DNA of 7,498 bases, taken from contig JAUVBS010000091.1 of the NCBI GenBank assembly GCA_030591105.1, forward strand, positions 1-7,498, given 5' to 3'. A program made the position numbers and the translations under genes. This document shows positions 5,925-7,498 of this stretch, piece after piece. Numbering within the stretch: position 1 is the first letter of the stretch; every line of letters begins with the position of its first letter. The notes beneath the pieces were generated by a model. The model was given only the letters and a program-made list of their open reading frames with translations. It was not told where the DNA came from and ran no database searches. The stretch comes from a bacterium (lineage in GTDB: Bacteria > Krumholzibacteriota > Krumholzibacteriia > LZORAL124-64-63).

Positions 5925-7498
5925 GTGCTGGTGCGGACGGCAAGAATTACGGTAGTGATCGCCTGGGTCCTGGTCCTCGGCGTGGTGGCTTATCTTGCCA
6001 CACACACGCGCGTCACCGCGCCGTTTTTGTCGCGTCTGGTCAGCCGCCATTTTCTGCAACAAGTCGACGGCCGGCTGCGCCTCGGCGACTATCGCCTCCG
6101 CCCGCTGCACGGAGTGGATCTCTACGGTGTCGCGATCACGTTACGCACCCGCGGCGGCGGACTGACGGTGATCAATGTCGATACCCTGGAGATCGATTTC
6201 AAGCTGACGGAGGTCATCGGACGCGCGAAACGGTTACGCCGTCTCGAGCTGATCGATACCTCGACTTATGTGCTGGTTGGTGCGCAGGAAACCAAGCGCC
6301 CGTCCCGGGACTGGTCCCAACTGCGTTTTCCCGACGTGCGGTTGGACCAGGTGATCGTCACCGGCGCCGAGCTCGAAGTTTCTGGTCCGGACGGCGCGTT
6401 ACGCGAGCGAATATCGCGGTTGGATTGGCACGGCAAAGTCGTCGCCGCCGATTCGCTGTGGGTGCTTACCCGCGACGGCGCCGTGGCGTGGGACACACAT
6501 CAGAGCCGTTTGACCGCCTTGAGCGGTGAGGTGGTCGTGGACGGCCGATCGGTTCGCTCACCTCGGCTGAGGGGCCGATTCAACGACCACGCTGTGACCG
6601 TTGGTGGCCGACGGCGGTGGGACGGACATATTGAACTGTCTGTTGAAGTAGATAGCGTAAGTATCGAAGAAATATCAAACTTAATCGGCATTGGCATCGG
6701 AGTTAGTGCCGCCGGTGCGGCGGCTGGCGACATCGTTGTGGCCGAAGACGGTGTTCATCTCGATCTCGGTTTCACCGGTGAACTAGAGGGCTACGACCTC
6801 GAGGGGGCGACCGTACACGGCATCGTGACCTCGACCCAGGTGCGCCTCGATCAGGTAGCCGGCGTGATCAACGGGACGCACTTCGACGGCCAGGCGTGGT
6901 TCGAGATCGCCGATCCCAGTGCGCTGGTCTTCGACCTCGCGGGGGAGGTCGAAGGTGTCGATGTCTCGCGCGGGCTCGTGCCCGGGGATACGGAGCTGCC
7001 GGTCACTGGTGGCCACGGCTACGTAACTGTCCATCACGAGGCGCGCGGCGATGTGACCCGGGTTACCGGCGATCTACGGGACGGATTCGTCGACGTGTTA
7101 CCGTTCGACACCTGCCGCCTCGAGGTGGCGGTCGATAGCACCGGCTTGAGCTTCGACCGGTTCGACCTGTCCTATGGCAGCCTCGACGCGAGCCTGGTCG
7201 GCAGTGCGGACACGAGCGACTACTTCATCGGTGATTTGCAGTTGACGGTGACCGATCTGGCCGACCTGCCGTCGCAGTGGGGTTGGCCCCGCCTCGGTGG
7301 TCGGCTGATCGGACAGGGGACGGTCCGCGGACATCAACCGGATCTGGATTTGACCGGTTGGGCCCGGCTGGAGGATTTGCAGCTCGACTTGCTGGGAGCT
7401 GGTGAGGCCGTGGCGACGGTGGTGATCGAGGACGTGCTCGGCGAACAGGTGGTGACCGCGGGCATAGACGGCGACGGTTTCAGCGTAGGGGGCGTGCC
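5925..7498 (+). CDS. AsmA/TamB-family envelope protein, 5' part
   Basis: The frame from GTG 5925 stays open to the window end (524 complete codons plus two bases), so this gene is cut off. One N-terminal membrane helix (residues about 8-25) follows a short basic start, giving a type II anchor with the rest in the periplasm. An AsmA/TamB-like opening comes next: a short helical stretch, then VDGRLRLGDYRLRPLHGVDLYGV (47-69), then a strand pair, INVDTLEIDFKLTEVIG (83-99) and RLRRLELID (103-111), leading to a Trp near 120. The remainder is long, beta-rich and repetitive, with many alternating hydrophobic residues (LDLGFTGELEG, FDLAGEVEGVD), as in the lipid-channel-like repeats of this family. The DUF490 (TamB) C-terminal domain would lie beyond the window. 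AsmA-like proteins are implicated in lipid transport to the outer membrane, and TamB works with TamA. The Omp85 gene directly upstream supports a TamB role by inference. Residues 236-261 are encoded by an AT-rich patch. Confidence 0.85.
   Translation, partial: MLVRTARITVVIAWVLVLGVVAYLATHTRVTAPFLSRLVSRHFLQQVDGRLRLGDYRLRPLHGVDLYGVAITLRTRGGGLTVINVDTLEIDFKLTEVIGRAKRLRRLELIDTSTYVLVGAQETKRPSRDWSQLRFPDVRLDQVIVTGAELEVSGPDGALRERISRLDWHGKVVAADSLWVLTRDGAVAWDTHQSRLTALSGEVVVDGRSVRSPRLRGRFNDHAVTVGGRRRWDGHIELSVEVDSVSIEEISNLIGIGIGVSAAGAAAGDIVVAEDGVHLDLGFTGELEGYDLEGATVHGIVTSTQVRLDQVAGVINGTHFDGQAWFEIADPSALVFDLAGEVEGVDVSRGLVPGDTELPVTGGHGYVTVHHEARGDVTRVTGDLRDGFVDVLPFDTCRLEVAVDSTGLSFDRFDLSYGSLDASLVGSADTSDYFIGDLQLTVTDLADLPSQWGWPRLGGRLIGQGTVRGHQPDLDLTGWARLEDLQLDLLGAGEAVATVVIEDVLGEQVVTAGIDGDGFSVGGV

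Noticed and set aside
5861..6529. 222-codon plus-strand open frame overlapping the end of the Omp85 gene and the start of the TamB-like gene
   Set aside because: It is in another frame from both genes, its product is Arg-rich without motifs, and the TamB-like frame here has a ribosome binding site, membrane anchor and family-like sequence.
1..7498. CRISPR arrays, insertion sequences, tRNA or rRNA genes, phage or toxin-antitoxin modules
   Set aside because: None was seen; apart from the 9-bp array, no spaced direct repeats, transposase motifs or structured RNA genes were recognisable.

Overview
The window is a stretch of bacterial chromosome, roughly 60% G+C by eye, carrying cell-envelope genes of a diderm (two-membrane) bacterium. 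Evidence for an outer membrane is direct: an Omp85-type beta-barrel with POTRA domains, a small lipoprotein with a lipobox, and an AsmA/TamB-like envelope protein. The lineage cannot be fixed from sequence alone. The gene order cdsA-dxr-rseP-Omp85 is widespread in diderm bacteria, and the protein sequences look unlike the enterobacterial versions. A deep-branching diderm phylum (for example in the FCB or Gemmatimonadota neighbourhood) is a guess.

Layout, left to right. (1) 1-441 +: 3' part of cdsA (CDP-diglyceride synthase). (2) 468-1739 +: complete dxr (MEP-pathway reductoisomerase). (3) A perfect 9-bp-stem hairpin at 1738-1760 overlaps the dxr stop codon and ends just before the rseP ribosome binding site. 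(4) 1772-3187 +: rseP (intramembrane site-2 metalloprotease), which must start with TTG. (5) 3199-3660 -: a small lipoprotein gene of unknown function on the opposite strand. Its signal peptide is encoded by a tandem 9-bp repeat (3574-3645). (6) 3661-3801: a divergent intergenic region. (7) 3802-5910 +: a three-POTRA Omp85 protein of the TamA/BamA type. (8) 5925-7498 +: the 5' part of an AsmA/TamB-like gene, 14 nt after the Omp85 stop and still open at the window end.

cdsA, dxr and rseP are closely spaced and probably co-transcribed. They supply CDP-diacylglycerol for phospholipids, isoprenoid precursors (including the undecaprenyl carrier), and regulated proteolysis in the inner membrane. 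The Omp85 and TamB-like genes form a second co-directional pair that matches the TamA-TamB arrangement, an outer-membrane barrel coupled to an inner-membrane-anchored periplasm-spanning protein. The minus-strand lipoprotein gene separates the two blocks, so the Omp85-TamB pair probably has its own promoter. Most of the window is conventional. The less ordinary parts are the repeat-built lipoprotein signal peptide, the hairpin before rseP, and a TamA/TamB-type pair in the position where many diderms carry bamA.
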